The position numbers were made by a program, and so were the translations under genes. A DNA stretch of 64,000 nt. Origin: Dendrocalamus latiflorus (lineage: Eukaryota > Streptophyta > Magnoliopsida > Poales > Poaceae). Of this stretch, positions 45,025-56,370 are shown in pieces. Below the pieces are notes generated by a model. That model ran no database searches. It was not told where the DNA came from and saw only the letters and a list, made by a program, of their open reading frames with translations. The stretch spans positions 5,291,783 through 5,355,782 of the forward strand of contig CM029638.1 in assembly GCA_017311315.1 (NCBI GenBank). The letters are read 5' to 3'. Numbering within the stretch: position 1 is the first letter of the stretch; the number at the start of each line of letters is the position of its first letter.

Positions 45025-46585
45025 AGGTTGCTGTGCAATCTGTCCTACATATGATGGCAAACTTGTATTATCTATTTATTTATTTGAGAGGTATTTTAAG
45101 AAATGGCATTGACACTTCTAGCTGTAATTTTTCTTAATCACGGAATAAGCCGCTGCAGTTAAGCAGCAGCCCTGTTAAACTTCCAAAAAAAACCTTGGTG
45201 CTTATTTGGTAAATATTGTCTTTCAAGTATCTTTTTGAACAAAATTAATGTGAGAATTTTGTTTGTTTCCATTCTCCTTTATCTTTTATACCTACAAGTA
45301 TCCTTATTATTTCTTATGTGGGTTGAAAATTCATAAGAGTGTTAGCTTTCAAAAGTTGTGGTGAACCTCGTCAGGCTCGTATTGACTCTGGCAATAGTTC
45401 TGAAAAAAGGAAAATGTTGTGAAAAATGGAGTGGTTCAGATGCAATGCAAGAAGCGTTTTCTGATTCAATCTGTTTTGATCTGTCATGATCTGAGCTTCT
45501 TTGATAATGTTGCGCAATCTATTCTTAATACAGCGTATAAAAAAACTTGTTTGGATTAATCACCTGAACATATGATACAACAGGTCAACACCCCATCCTG
45601 CTGAAAAAGTGAACCCAAGTACTACAAATAATGCATGCACAGTACTACTACGAACCCAAATACTACACCGCCTTTCCTTGTCCTAAACGGCGACGTGGCC
45701 ACCTGATGAGCTGCTGCTGTACGTGCTGCCCGAGTCGATCCGATTCAGCGTTCACCGCGGCCGGCTTGACCAGCCCACGCTGACAGTGGCAGCGACAGCA
45801 CCGTCATTCCTCCGTCGCCGCGGCGGGCTCTCTTCTTTAGCTTCTTCATCAGCACGGCATAGGCAGCGCTCCATGAGCTACCGGTTCGGCCTGATGCGGC
45901 CGCGGATCGTGACCGTCCCGTTGCTCGACGAGGACCGCTTCGGCGTAGCCGCGTCGCGCCCGGCTCGCCCGGAGCCACGACGCGACATCATGCTCGTCGA
46001 AACGACGCGTCGAGGAGCCCTCCGCTCCCACGTGGCGCGGCCATGCACTCGTGTCGTGCCCGCCCCTGAGTCGACGGCTCGCGGGACGGCGCCTGCCGCT
46101 GCGCTCCAGCGACAACGGACGAGTGATCACCACGGTCGGAGATGCAGTGCGACCTGTCTCTGTTCTCTCCGCTGCGATGCGTCCTTGCGGCTCTGGACGA
46201 CGGCGGAAGCCGAGGCGGGCAAGGCGCTGCTCTGGATTGGGATGGTGCAGCGGCATTGCAGTTCTTGACCAGCGGTTGGACGCGACGCGAGCAAGGTGAC
46301 GTTCGTCTCTTGCACGGCGATGGTCGTGGACGCGGTGGCCGTCTCGGCTACTCTCGCTGGCATGGAGCCTGGGGCTGGGTGATGCTATCGGCTTCAGGCA
46401 TAGGCGTGGATCGGCGTCGCGTGTCCGGCGATCTGATTGGATGGAGAACTTCCTATCCAGCGCAGACCTGACAGCATCTACAAACAGACGATCTTTCCGT
46501 TGATCAGCATTTGCCCAGATCAAACGGATTGAAGTGAAGGTGAAGTGATTAGTGATGCACTTTGCAATTGCACGAAATGAATTAC
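45025..46585. other. V-ATPase G 3' UTR, then GC-rich unexplained block
   Basis: The first few hundred bases after 45,025 should be the V-ATPase G 3' UTR. From 45,690 to 46,480 the sequence is GC-rich, with long overlapping frames on both strands (plus 45,723-46,268; minus 45,849-46,523). I recognise no domain in any frame, and coding on both strands at once is characteristic of GC-rich chance frames. It could be a decayed downstream exon of the gene fragment at 46,586-47,060, but I cannot show that. Confidence 0.35.
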
Positions 46586-47060
46586 CTTTGCCTGCCTCAG
46601 GAGAGCCTGCTGGGTAGCATCATCTAGCATCCTCATCAAAAGAACTCTCGATGTCTTATCTAACTACACGAATGTTGGAACAGAAGTAGCGTTGCAACAG
46701 AAGACGGTCACGAACTGTGATCATCTTTAGAGCGAGAAGCATCAGATTTCCGGTGGCAATCAACCATGCTTCGCTTCAAGTGAATTTCTAACTTCCAACA
46801 TAAAAAGCATGTTCGTCATATCGGTTTTGAAATAGAGTCAATTGTTTTCGGTTATACTCTGCCTAATGTTCATCCTTCAGAGACTAAATTTACGCTCCCA
46901 AACACAGTTGAAGAAGAAACAATCTAGGCAACATGCTGATCGATCTTACATTTACATCTGCCCCGCCCCTGTGAAGCAGCCCATAGAGCCTCTTCAACGC
47001 CTGCAGATCAGACAAAACTTGCTCCATGCCCATTTCATCTGGCACCCGCACTTCGAAGGT
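46586..47060 (-). pseudogene. Two-exon fragment of an unidentified plant gene
   Basis: Two stretches on the minus strand join cleanly across a GT-AG intron in phase 0. The upstream one (about 47,060 down to 46,950) reads VRVPDEMGMEQVLSDLQ and ALKRLYGLLHRGGADVN. The downstream one (46,663-46,586, exactly 26 codons) reads LDKTSRVLLMRMLDDA and TQQALLRQAK, followed by a GT donor. The even periodicity of leucines suggests a helical protein. I do not recognise the family with confidence. Neither a start codon upstream nor a following exon was found, so it is a fragment or a gene whose other exons escaped me. Confidence 0.5.
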
Positions 47061-48339
47061 ACATGAAAAGGAATGATATAATGGAAGAAAGACGAACACC
47101 ACCATCAGATCGTCAGTACCAAAAACTTGCCTGTTGTTGCTTTTCTGAATTGAAGTTGTTCTTTCTTTCAAGAAAGGAGACAGAAAGCATGAGATATTAG
47201 CAGGCATTGAACGGAAACGAACCATTGTTACGGGAAGATGAAGAGATCGACGTAGCTTGCTCTATCTCCTTTGGCAACATCGGAGCAAAACAAAGAGAAA
47301 CGAGCAGTTTGCGGTAGTGCAACGGTAGTAAGAACAGTTGAACAAGCGGTTCCACTCGTGTTAGGGCTAGCACGAAGGGACGTCCCGGTGCAATATAAGG
47401 ACGACTTATTACGTATTATATATCATATTTTTTTCTTAGAGTTAGGGTTAAACATGGATAATACCGGATGTCCATTATCACATTCCATTTTCATTCTATA
47501 AGTCTTTGAATAGTCGGTCAAACAGAAATTATCTGCTTCTTTACACAAGACATTAGATAGATGGGTATAATTAGGCCGAACACCGAAAGACTAATTACTG
47601 AGATATAGAAAGAAGAGCACTCAATATTCTTCACATGTTTAGATATGTCAATCCGTCTATTTGTTATATTGTTTCTAAGTAAAATTTTCTCATATTACTT
47701 GATGTGTATATGTATATATGTGTGTAGATGGATATCACTCATCTCGTATTCTATTCTATATTTTTTTCTCTTGGAATCAAAGTCGGATATAAATTGTACC
47801 AGATACCCACTTACAGTCTTCGATCGGTTGATTAGACAGAAATTATCCGCTCTCTGGTGCCGCGACCGCGAGATCCCGTGGAGATTTTACGTATCTTCAT
47901 GGGCGGAAAGTATTAGGGTACACGATTGACGATCTCATGTAGCCCAAGGATACAGAAGGCCCATTACCATTAGCAACTGGCAACTAACTACCACGGGAAT
48001 AGTCCAAGGTTCAGGTTAAGGTTTGAGTTTCAGAGTCCGGACTAGGTGCTTTGGTGCTTCGATTTCGTGTTCACAAGAGAAAAGGTAGGAATCGAGATTG
48101 ATTTCAAGTATTTTGAGTTGCTGGAGGGGCAAGGAAAGGAGTGGTGCCCCAGGGAGGGAGGCACACTGTTCACCAATTCGCAACCTGCTGATTCTGACCT
48201 TCCCTGCAAGCAACTGCGGCTTGCAAAACCAAAACAGTTAAAACGGTTTCCCTTTCCTTCCCCCCAACATAAATATTAGCCTCCCCTCCTCTCCCTTTCT
48301 CTACTAGTCTTCTTCCCTCCGCTCCTCATCGAGAAGAGG
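47061..48339. other. Spacer with a dispersed repeat, upstream of EF-hand-like gene 1
   Basis: Bases about 47,424-47,850 are a copy of the repeat also found at 51,759-52,260 (separate finding). Bases 47,950-48,339 are the upstream region of the next gene. A TATA-like CATAAATATTAG lies near 48,269, about 70 bp before the start codon, and a CT-rich leader follows. Confidence 0.5.
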
Positions 48340-50226
48340 ATGGCGCAATTCTTCGCCCGCATGTGGGACAGAGCACAGGGTAACCACATCTCACCTCAAT
48401 TCTTCTGCAGTCTTGTTCTTTTCTTTCCTTTCCTTTTATTTTCTCTTCTCTTCTTGTTCATGTAGTGTGATTGTGTGAGTAGTTTTCAAGATCCTAACAC
48501 TTTTCCTTGAAGAAGAAAAGAACAGAGATATATGCAGTTTTCTGAATGGATGATGTAGGGCCAAGAGACATACTTCTAACGACAATGTTTTAACGATGTG
48601 ATGTAACCTGTGTTGCTTGCAGGCAAGTTGAGTGTTCGAAGAATTTGTGACAAGGTCTTCGTGGAATTGGCCGACAAGAACACCAATCTCCTGGACATCA
48701 ACTGCCTTCACGTCGCCACCCTCATGGTTTACAAGTGAGAAACTGACAACCACGTTGATTACTTGACGCTCTATCACCTTGTTCTATGGTTTTAGCGTCG
48801 ATCCCTTATGCCTTTTCTGCGTTTTCACTAACTTTGCTCCGTTTAATTTGTTGTACATTTCATCTAGCTCGATCAACAAGCAATTGGTCGGCCCTCACAA
48901 GGACCCTCCATCTATGGCGAAAATCGATGAAAAAATCAAGGTATGACTCAAAGCAAAGCTGCTTCTTTATTTTCCAAAACTACAATGTTCAATAATGTAT
49001 GGGTTATGAAAATAATTAGTAGGTAGGTGTAGAGTATGTTCTTTTATCTGATGGTTTCTCGCATCGCACTCTTTTGAGAATGCATCGAACAATTGCTGGA
49101 TTTACGTACCCCCCAACATCACCGTTGTTGCCTGGAGTGGATTCATCGCTCCACTGTATCGCGAAGAATAGAATCTTCTCAGCGGAGGGAAGAGGCAGAA
49201 GTCTGCAACCTCCAAAAAATAAGAAAATTGGTCATGTAAAGCGCTAGTGGCTAGAAGGCGGCGGAGCTCCGACGAGCGGCGGCCGCGGCGAGGTCAGGCC
49301 GTGTTGGGAAGGAGCCGTTTCTCGGGTGGCCACGTCGAACTGTCCCGTTGGATCTTCGTCAACCGTCCGATCAGATTTATGCGGCCCAGATAAAGCATGA
49401 TAAGTTTTTTATAGGGATAAAGCAGGACAAATGATAAACAACTGCGGCTTATGCTTTTTTGCCCTAGTATAAAGGGGTGATCGGTTGGGTTTCAGCTTTT
49501 AGCTTCCGGCTTATTTTTCACTATTAATAAATTTCGTCTTTTTCTGAACTTTTGGTTTTTTGTTGAGCTCTTTTGCCGGTTCTTTTTTTCTGGTATTCGG
49601 CCCACCAAATGATCCAAGTTCGTTTGACAGTAGCCGTTAGATCCAACATAAACGGTACAGATGAGGTCAGAAAAACCCGTAGCGGAAGCCCAGGTCCGTA
49701 GGTATAGGTTCTTTCACAGAAAGGACCCCCTGTATGACTGCAATGCACGTCCTTTTCCCTGCTCGCGGCGAGGACAGAGGCGGCGGATAGTCGGAGGTGA
49801 GCAGAGCTAGCTCCGTCGAGCGGCGGCGGCTGGCGAGGTGACCGAGATAATCGGTTCTTGATGGGGTCCCGGTCGGTCTCAGTCTAGATTCCTCGCGTCA
49901 TCGAAATGTAGCGTATGCGAGAACTAACCTCTCTGCTTTGACTGCGACTGCAGCACTACGGCGAGCAGAAAGCGGACAGGATAACTCAGCAGGAGTTCCG
50001 GGATCTGATCATGGAATGGGTGAGGAATGACCTGCGCGTCATGCTCGCGAACAAGGCCGCGGTCGCGCTACTGGCGTCGCCGCTGCTCGCCGTGACGGCC
50101 AAGAACGCCGGCAGGCAGGTGCCGAAGGTGAGGGACGCGGTGGAGAAGGTGCCCACGCCGCTGCTCTGTACCATCTTCTCCATCGGGCTCATGCTCCTGT
50201 ACGACGTCCGGGAGGGCAAGCAGTGA
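48340..50226 (+). CDS. EF-hand-like membrane protein 1 (degenerate EF loop)
   Basis: Four exons: 48,340-48,379; 48,623-48,734; 48,868-48,940; 49,954-50,226. They give 165 residues, and intron phases are the same as in the paralogue at 54,508. The product starts MAQFFARMWDRAQGKLSV and has CDKVFVELADKN and then INKQLVGPHKDPPSMAKIDE. Where the paralogue has a canonical calcium loop (D86-E97), this protein has G78 E Q K A D R I T Q Q E89. Most acidic ligands are lost, so calcium binding is doubtful. Two hydrophobic stretches near the C-terminus (VALLASPLLAVTA and LLCTIFSIGLMLLY) suggest membrane association. The family corresponds to plant proteins annotated as calcium-binding EF-hand family, such as At1g64850 as I recall it; its cellular role is not established. 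Intron 3 holds MITE debris. Confidence 0.85.
49475..49605. mobile_element. MITE, family B, partial, in intron 3 of EF-hand-like gene 1
   Basis: Inverted relative to the 17-kb copies. It starts GTGATCGGTTGGGTTTCAGC and contains AATAAATTTCGTCTTTTTC and TTTTGCCGGTTCTTTTTTTC. It breaks off near GGCCCACC, about half the full length. Confidence 0.6.
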
Positions 50227-51758
50227 ACGGACACCCGAATTGCTCTCTGCTGTGTGATATAAGATGATGTATTGAAGTTACAGGCCATTGACATCTGAAT
50301 GGCACATGTATATGCAAACAGCTGGGAAGGAAAAATCGTAAACGGCAATCCTAAAAAGAGACCAAAATATGATTTCTTGAACGCGTTATCCTACGACAGA
50401 TGCCGTTAATCAGATGAGTGAGTGATTCATGAATTTTTTTCTTTAAATTATTCTAAATCTCCACTCAAATAATTACGATAGTTACTAACTTCAAATTACA
50501 CCAACTAGACTAATCTAAACAAAGCTAGAGATAAGAATTAGCAAAATTAGCATCCTAGTGCACAAGCCAGATTAGATCGCCATTGAGGGGCCGGTTTGAC
50601 CGTCGGCCTGTGATCAGTTTGCAATCTGGGGTTGGTTTGACCGGTGTACTGTTTCCATATCTGAAAACTTCTCGGGTCAAAACTCAAATCTTAAAAACTT
50701 TTCTAATTCTAATCCAAACTCATTCAAGTTTTGCATTAGATTTATGTAAGGCAATAGAAATTTAAACCAATCAAAAATTACAAAGTTTTTGGGTTCCAGT
50801 TCACCAAGTTGAGGACAATTGAATCTAGTTTATAAGAACACCAAAGATTCTAAAACTCAAATTACTTTTCATTCATGAAGATTTAAGGCATGAGGTGTTT
50901 AAGATAATTTAAGCAAGAGATTGGACTAGAACTCTCATGAACCCAAAATCATAAATCTAGCTCAAGAATAAGCAAAAACATGATTAAGGCAAAACATTGA
51001 TCTATTTTAGTGGAGGACGGAGTTTACATACTCATAAATTATTACAAGGTGCAGCAAAACACTACTCTTTTCTCTATCAAGTCCTCTCTCTCACACAACT
51101 ATGGAATGAGATAAGGTGATAGAATAAAAAAACTAAAATCTAGAATCTTTGGATTTACCACCTCCTTTTCTTCCCTCTAAATAACCAGCAACAATCCTAA
51201 TGGTCCAACCCATTAAGCCTACAGGGAACCCATCAACCCACTAACACAAGTTTTACACACTCACTCAAGCTTTTCAAAGTATTTATAAGACCCAACCTGC
51301 TAACTCTTTAGTGATTGATCTACTTGCTAATTCCAGCTCTCCTTGACATAAATCACTTCTTATTTGCACCTCTTCGCGTTGCAGTTGTGATCAAGACACC
51401 AATTCGGTATTTCAGGCACCTTTCCTTTATCCCGTCTTCACCTTCACCTCAAAGCATCTCCACATTTTTAACATATAGCCCACAGTGCCCAATGACTAGT
51501 CGTCACATCTTCACACATTCAGACTCCCTGAACTATCTCTACGTGCGTCAGCCTTGTCACTTTGGCATATCACATGAACCAACTCGCCTCTTCGCGATCA
51601 TTGTCTTCTCTTTGCTTCTCGCTTGAGCCACCTAGCCTCATTCAAACCTACACGACCCCTTGGATCTCAGCTCCTCCGCCTAGTCCTGATTCATTGCCAT
51701 CAACTGCTAACGTTCTTCAAACCACCTGCACATCCAAAGACTAAGCAACCATATTAAG
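50227..51758. repeat. 3' UTR, then degenerate retroelement-like spacer
   Basis: After about 200 bp of probable 3' UTR, the sequence contains GGTTTGACCGTCGGCC and GGTTTGACCGGTGTACTG near 50,590-50,650. Related CGGTCTGACCGGCC words lie at 52,457-52,480. This suggests one old element spanning about 50,400-52,830 that was later interrupted by the repeat at 51,759-52,260. No domain is readable. Confidence 0.4.
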
Positions 51759-52260
51759 TAGGGGTGCAATCGATGCAGATACGAATAGATATCGCTCATT
51801 CAATGCCCTATTCTGTATTTTTTTATCAGAGTCAGAGTCGGATACTAATAATGCCGAATACCCATTTCTCTTTTTCTGTATTCGTTCCATAAGCCTTCGA
51901 ACGGTTAGCCAGATGAAAATTATCCACTTTACACATGACATTAGATAGTATGGTGCAATTAGAATGAACATGGAGAGACTAGTTGCCAAGATATCGAAGA
52001 AAGAGCACCAAGTATTCTCCACCTATTTAGATGTGGTAATTCGCATATATGGTATCTTGTTCCTAAATGAAGTCACACATACTTTCTTATATCATTTAAC
52101 ACATGAATATCACTTATTCCGTGTTTTATTCTATATTTTTTTCTCAGAGTCGGAGTTGGACACGGATAGTGTCGGATACCCATGTACCTCTTCCATATTT
52201 GCTCCGTGAGCCTTTGGTCAGTTGATCAAACGAAAATTATCCGTTCCATTTGCACTGTTA
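51759..52260. mobile_element. hAT-like repeat with internal direct duplication
   Basis: The left end is TAGGGGTGCAATCGATGC. The reverse complement of the right end is TAACAGTGCAAATGGAACGG. Flanks ATATTAAG and ATTTTGGG match at only 5 of 8 bases, so the duplication is eroded or the call is wrong. Inside, a block of about 130-140 bp (TATTCTGTATTTTTTTATCAG to GAAAATTATCC) occurs twice in direct orientation, near 51,809 and 52,130. The period is about 320 bp. The same two-block structure is seen at 47.4-47.85 kb. Confidence 0.55.
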
Positions 52261-52832
52261 ATTTTGGGTACAAGTTCCATACACTTGACTTACATTAATA
52301 AAAAAAAGTATGCATCATAGCATGCAACACAAACCATCATAGCTCCCAAGCCATTATTCGCCCTCAAACTAAATCTACTCAACTTAACCTATTCTCTAGC
52401 CATAGCTACCAGTCTGACTGCTCTCCCCATGCCGGTCAAATTGCGTGCTCCTAATCGGTCTGACCGGCCAATTGGTGTGATCATATTTTCAATACCAGTC
52501 ACATTGGCCACTAACAACATCCGGTAGGACTGTACGAGCCCAACTTCAAATCATGCTCTCTAGAAAAATCTGCCGCCAACTAGAAATCGTTTATAACGCC
52601 TTATCGAACGGATCACCACCCAATATTTGATCACACCCGACCACCCGATCAGACTGTTGTTCATAGACCGATCTGACTACTTCCTCCCAAAGGTCCAACC
52701 TGGAACACTAATAACAATTTTGATATCTGAAATTTTTGAAATTTTTGTAAAATTCAAATTTAACTAAACCAAAGTGTTAATTGTTCATCACAAACATATA
52801 CTAGACCTTATACATGGTCTCTAAGCTATGAT
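52261..52832. repeat. Continuation of degenerate retroelement-like spacer
   Basis: Holds further GACCGGCC, CCGATCTGACTAC and CCCGATCAGACTG words, like 50.6 kb. No gene. Confidence 0.35.
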
Positions 52833-52969
52833 CTCTGTTCCCCAAGGTGGCTGTCTAGGCCCTAGGCGCCACCCTCCCGTCTTGCCCGTCTAACTGCTTT
52901 TTCCCGTCTAGGTGGTGATTAGACACTAGACACTGGTCTGATGGTCGACTATCGTTTTGGTGAACATTG
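52833..52969. mobile_element. Short hAT element, CAATGTTC family
   Basis: A 137-bp element with an exact 8-bp duplication, GCTATGAT at 52,825-52,832 and 52,970-52,977. The left end is CTCTGTTCCCCAAGGTGGC; the reverse complement of the right end is CAATGTTCACCAAAACGA. The interior has CCTAGGCGCCACC and GTCTAGGTGG words shared with the 590-bp element at 33,353, so it looks like a deletion derivative. Confidence 0.78.
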
Positions 52970-52977
52970 GCTATGAT

Positions 52978-54061
52978 TTATTAGAGGGTTATAAGTGGAT
53001 TTTTATATGTTCAGTGGCATGTTTTTCAAGTAAAGTCTGGAGCTTGAAGCTCTTGTAGTGAGCGTCTTTATAAGCGATGTGCATTGGCTTCCTTCGTCGA
53101 CAGAGTCACACGGAGCATGCTTATGTGCTATTTCAGAACTAGACTTTACATAAAATTCAGAACAGCTTTGCTTGGGAAAGGCTCATCGTTTTGAATTACG
53201 TTCGATCCTTTCATTTGGAATATTGAAAAACCTCAAACTCTGATGAACTAGTACACTGTGACTTCATCCAGACCACGCTGCTCACACAATCGGAGCCGTC
53301 AAGATTTGAGCACCTTGTGGCGTATTGTAAAACACTGTTGCCTTTACGTAGAACAGTGTTCCAAACAATTGAAATGGGGAGAGGAAAGAATTGGAGTTAG
53401 CTATGACTCGAGTACTGGAATTGGGGGTGGAATCAGTTCTAAATTCCGGTGGCCTCAGTTACTGGCAACCAAACGGGGCTGTTATATTCCTTTCATCTGG
53501 CATATTGAGATACCTCGAACTCCGATGTACTAGTACATCCTGACTTCATCCAGATCACACTGCTGACACAACGATCTGAAAGTTAAGATTTGAGCACCAT
53601 GTGATGTGTTGTAACATGTAAAACACTATTCGTTTAGCCCTCTTTGTCACCGAAGCGCACAAGACATATTTGTCTTTTTTTTTTCAGTTAGTATGTCTTT
53701 TTTCAGGAAGGGAACTGTTCTAAGCCCTGCTTAGAACATGGGAATTTGCGAAAGATCTTTACTGCCTGAGCTAAAGCAAAAATCTGAGCCGCTTGAAAAA
53801 GACCAGAGATTAACCTTTTTTTTAGAGGAGGCAATTAAATACTAGTATTATTAATTTCATCATTGACAATGAGAAGGAATAACACACATCACACAGTGGA
53901 GGTATATAAGATCTGCAAATTGTAAAGCTGTTCGGTTTAGCAAATTTTCCTTCGAGAACAAATATCAGTATAGATTGGTTTGTTGCTTAGTTTAAGTTTG
54001 AGGTTAAACATTTCCACCAACTAAAGTACCTTTTGTTCCTGCTGTATTTTTTTTCTTCTTT
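52978..54061. repeat. Spacer with a long direct duplication
   Basis: A block around 53,205-53,340 is repeated around 53,487-53,625. Both contain CCTTTCAT, ACCTC, AACTC, ATGAACTAGTAC/ATGTACTAGTAC, GACTTCATCCAGA and AAGATTTGAGCACC. The 140 bp between them is unrelated and ends GGCAACCAAACGGGG. No gene. Confidence 0.55.
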
Positions 54062-54305
54062 TTTAAGGTGTTGTTTAGGGTTTTTTGAACTTCATATATA
54101 TGACTTTTATCACTACAGTAACTAACTTTCAAATGATACGTCTTTTTAAATCAGAGTCTATAAGTCAATTATAGTAAATAATATATCGACTTCAGCTATA
54201 TCGACCAAAATCACATATAATTGTCTCTCTTCACACTCTTTCATACGAACAAATAAAATTTAAATGTGATAAACTAAAAGCCATAAGCTAGGGCTCAAAA
54301 AACGA
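54062..54305. mobile_element. MITE, family A, inverted copy, upstream of EF-hand-like gene 2
   Basis: Reverse orientation of the family: ACAGTAACTAACTTTCAAA, GAGTCTATAAGTCAATTATA, CTATATCGACCAAAATCACA. It ends about 200 bp before the start codon at 54,508. Confidence 0.65.
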
Positions 54306-54507
54306 GGGGTGGATCCTGGGTGATACTTCTCGAGTACCCGTAGCATAAGCTCCAAAGAAACCACCAAAATCCCAAGGAGCGAGAGTATCCACACGATTAG
54401 ATTAGGCTAAGCCAAAATCACGAACTCCACGGAGATAGATACTTTCGTTTCCGTTCCCTTTTCCAAACCCCGCAACCATCTCCCTGCAGCTTCCCTCCGT
54501 CGACACC

Positions 54508-55886
54508 ATGGGGCAAGCCTGGGCGTCTCTCCAAGATAAGCTCCAAGGTACCCACCCCTACAGGCCTACACCATCTCTTCTTATCAACACTCGATTCAAA
54601 CCTGGGAGTGCTGAATTCTTGAAGCTGAAAGAGGAATCAAATCGGTGCAGGAAGGCACTGGAAAGAGAGGCAGGTGAGGAAGATGACCGACAAGGTGTTC
54701 GACCGGCTCACCGAGGACACCAAGAAGCGCGAGGAGGAGGCCCTCACCTTCGAGGAGGTCTACATCGCCGTCCTCTGCGTCTACAAGTAGAACAGCCGAT
54801 CGAATCATATATGTTCTAGCGTCTATCCTGTTGTTTGTTCCTGTCATTCTTATCAGGTGTTCCTGATTGGTTCTTGTTATTACTGTGGGCAGTGACATCA
54901 ACAAATACTTGCCGGGGCCGCACTACGATCCCCCATCCAAGGAGAAGATCAAGGAGTTGATGAATGTAACCACAATCTTCTCTCCCTTTTCGTCTCATTT
55001 TTGTTAGCTTTTGTCAACTGTGTTAAATAATAAATAAATTGCCCGTCTTTCCCTATCAGCATAAGTTCTCAGATGAACTAATTGATACATACAACTCAAT
55101 ACGGTATCAAAGTGACTTGTTTTGAATTCAAGACTTGACTAGCGTAATTAAAATAATAATTGCAACTCACTTCTATTCTACATCTTAAATCCGATAAAGT
55201 CTATACGTGAGAAGAGTGCTAATGTGTAAGTGAATTGTTCATTTTTTATCAGTTTAAGTTTTTAGATGAATTGATCAATAAGCTGGATATCGTGTTCTAC
55301 AGTTGTTTCTTCCGTTAAAAGCAAAGTAATCTTGGTTTCTGCTCTTTGATTATCTCAACATGTGGGGGATACTTTAACGATTTAGCTAAATTGCTCATGT
55401 GGAATCTGTTGCTACGATGCGCCCTTAGAAATAGTATTGTTTGCGACTCTGGACTCATTTTTATTCCCCCGATACATCCGAATAGCCTTTGTAAATTTTT
55501 TCTTGACGAATTTTCTGTTGCTTAATGTGCAGGTAGCTTTTAATTATTTTTTCCCGTCATCTTGTATCGGCTGATATCGATATGTTGCAGCCTTAATTGA
55601 TTTCTGAAATACGCAGGAGTATGACATCAACCTCGACGGCCTCCTGGACCGCGAGGAGTTCGCGGAGTTCATCCGGAAGCTGACCGCCGAGTCGCTCTGC
55701 GCGATCAGTTTCAAGCTGCTCATCACGCTGGTCGCCGCCCCCGTGCTGGCGCTGGCGACCAAGAGGGCGACCGAAGGCGTCCCCGGCGTCGGCAAGGTGG
55801 TGCGCAAGGTGCCCAACTCCATCTACGCCTCCGCCATCACCCTGGGCGTCGTGCTGGTGCAGAAATCCGCCGAGGGAGTCGAGTAG
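54508..55886 (+). CDS. EF-hand-like membrane protein 2 (canonical EF loop)
   Basis: Four exons: 54,508-54,547; 54,651-54,786; 54,893-54,965; 55,617-55,886. They give 172 residues with intron phases matching the paralogue 4.3 kb upstream. The product starts MGQAWASLQDKLQGRHWKER and continues VRKMTDKVFDRLTEDTKKRE, FEEVYIAVLCVYNDINKYL and PGPHYDPPSKEKIKELM. A complete EF loop follows at D86-E97 (DINLDGLLDREE), with Asp, Asn, Asp, Asp and Glu at the liganding places. The C-terminal third has two hydrophobic stretches (LLITLVAAPVLALAT and SIYASAITLGVVLVQ) flanking a Gly-rich loop (EGVPGVGKVVRKVP). I recall Arabidopsis At1g64850 as a close relative, described only as an EF-hand family protein. Intact frame. 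The acceptor at 54,650 was chosen because it restores the conserved GRHWKER lead-in. Confidence 0.88.
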
Positions 55887-56110
55887 AAGCGGGCATCCGG
55901 ACTTGCACCGTAAACTGTATAAATGCACCAAGCAGGCAACGAAGGATAGTAGTACCACAGTAGGTGTCGTTTGATTTGTCGTGTAATCGGTGCTGTTTTG
56001 GGGACAGGTTTTTGCTGTAATCACTCGTGGTTTTGGTGTTGCCAGACTACGTGGACTCTCATACGTTCAGTATTATGTGCTTGCCATGAGTGATTCAGGG
56101 ACCGAATAAG
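55887..56110. other. 3' UTR and spacer after EF-hand-like gene 2
   Basis: Nothing beyond probable 3' untranslated sequence. Confidence 0.3.
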
Positions 56111-56342
56111 GGTTGTTTTGGCTTAGAATTTGTCTTTTTCACTTCTTACTATAGTAACTAAATTTTAAACAGTGTATTTTTTAAAATAGAGCCTACTAGT
56201 CAATTGTAGTATATATTATGCTGACTTTAACTATACTGATCAAAATCATATACGATTATCTCTCTTTTTGTAAGCCCTGTCGCAAACCGTCATAATTCAA
56301 AAATCATAAACCATAAGGTATAACCCAAAACCCAAAAGAACA
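56111..56342. mobile_element. MITE, family A, inverted copy
   Basis: Carries TATAGTAACTAAATTTTAAA, GAGCCTACTAGTCAATTGTA and CAAAATCATATACGATTATC, and ends AACCCAAAAGAACACC. It lies immediately left of the hAT element that begins at 56,371. Confidence 0.6.
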
Positions 56343-56370
56343 CCACCCAAAGTCGTAGCCATATTCCTTG

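Noticed and set aside
45723..46523. Long frames on both strands (181 and 224 codons)
   Set aside because: Both strands are open at once in GC-rich sequence with no recognisable domain or splice context. Not called as genes, only described as an unexplained block.
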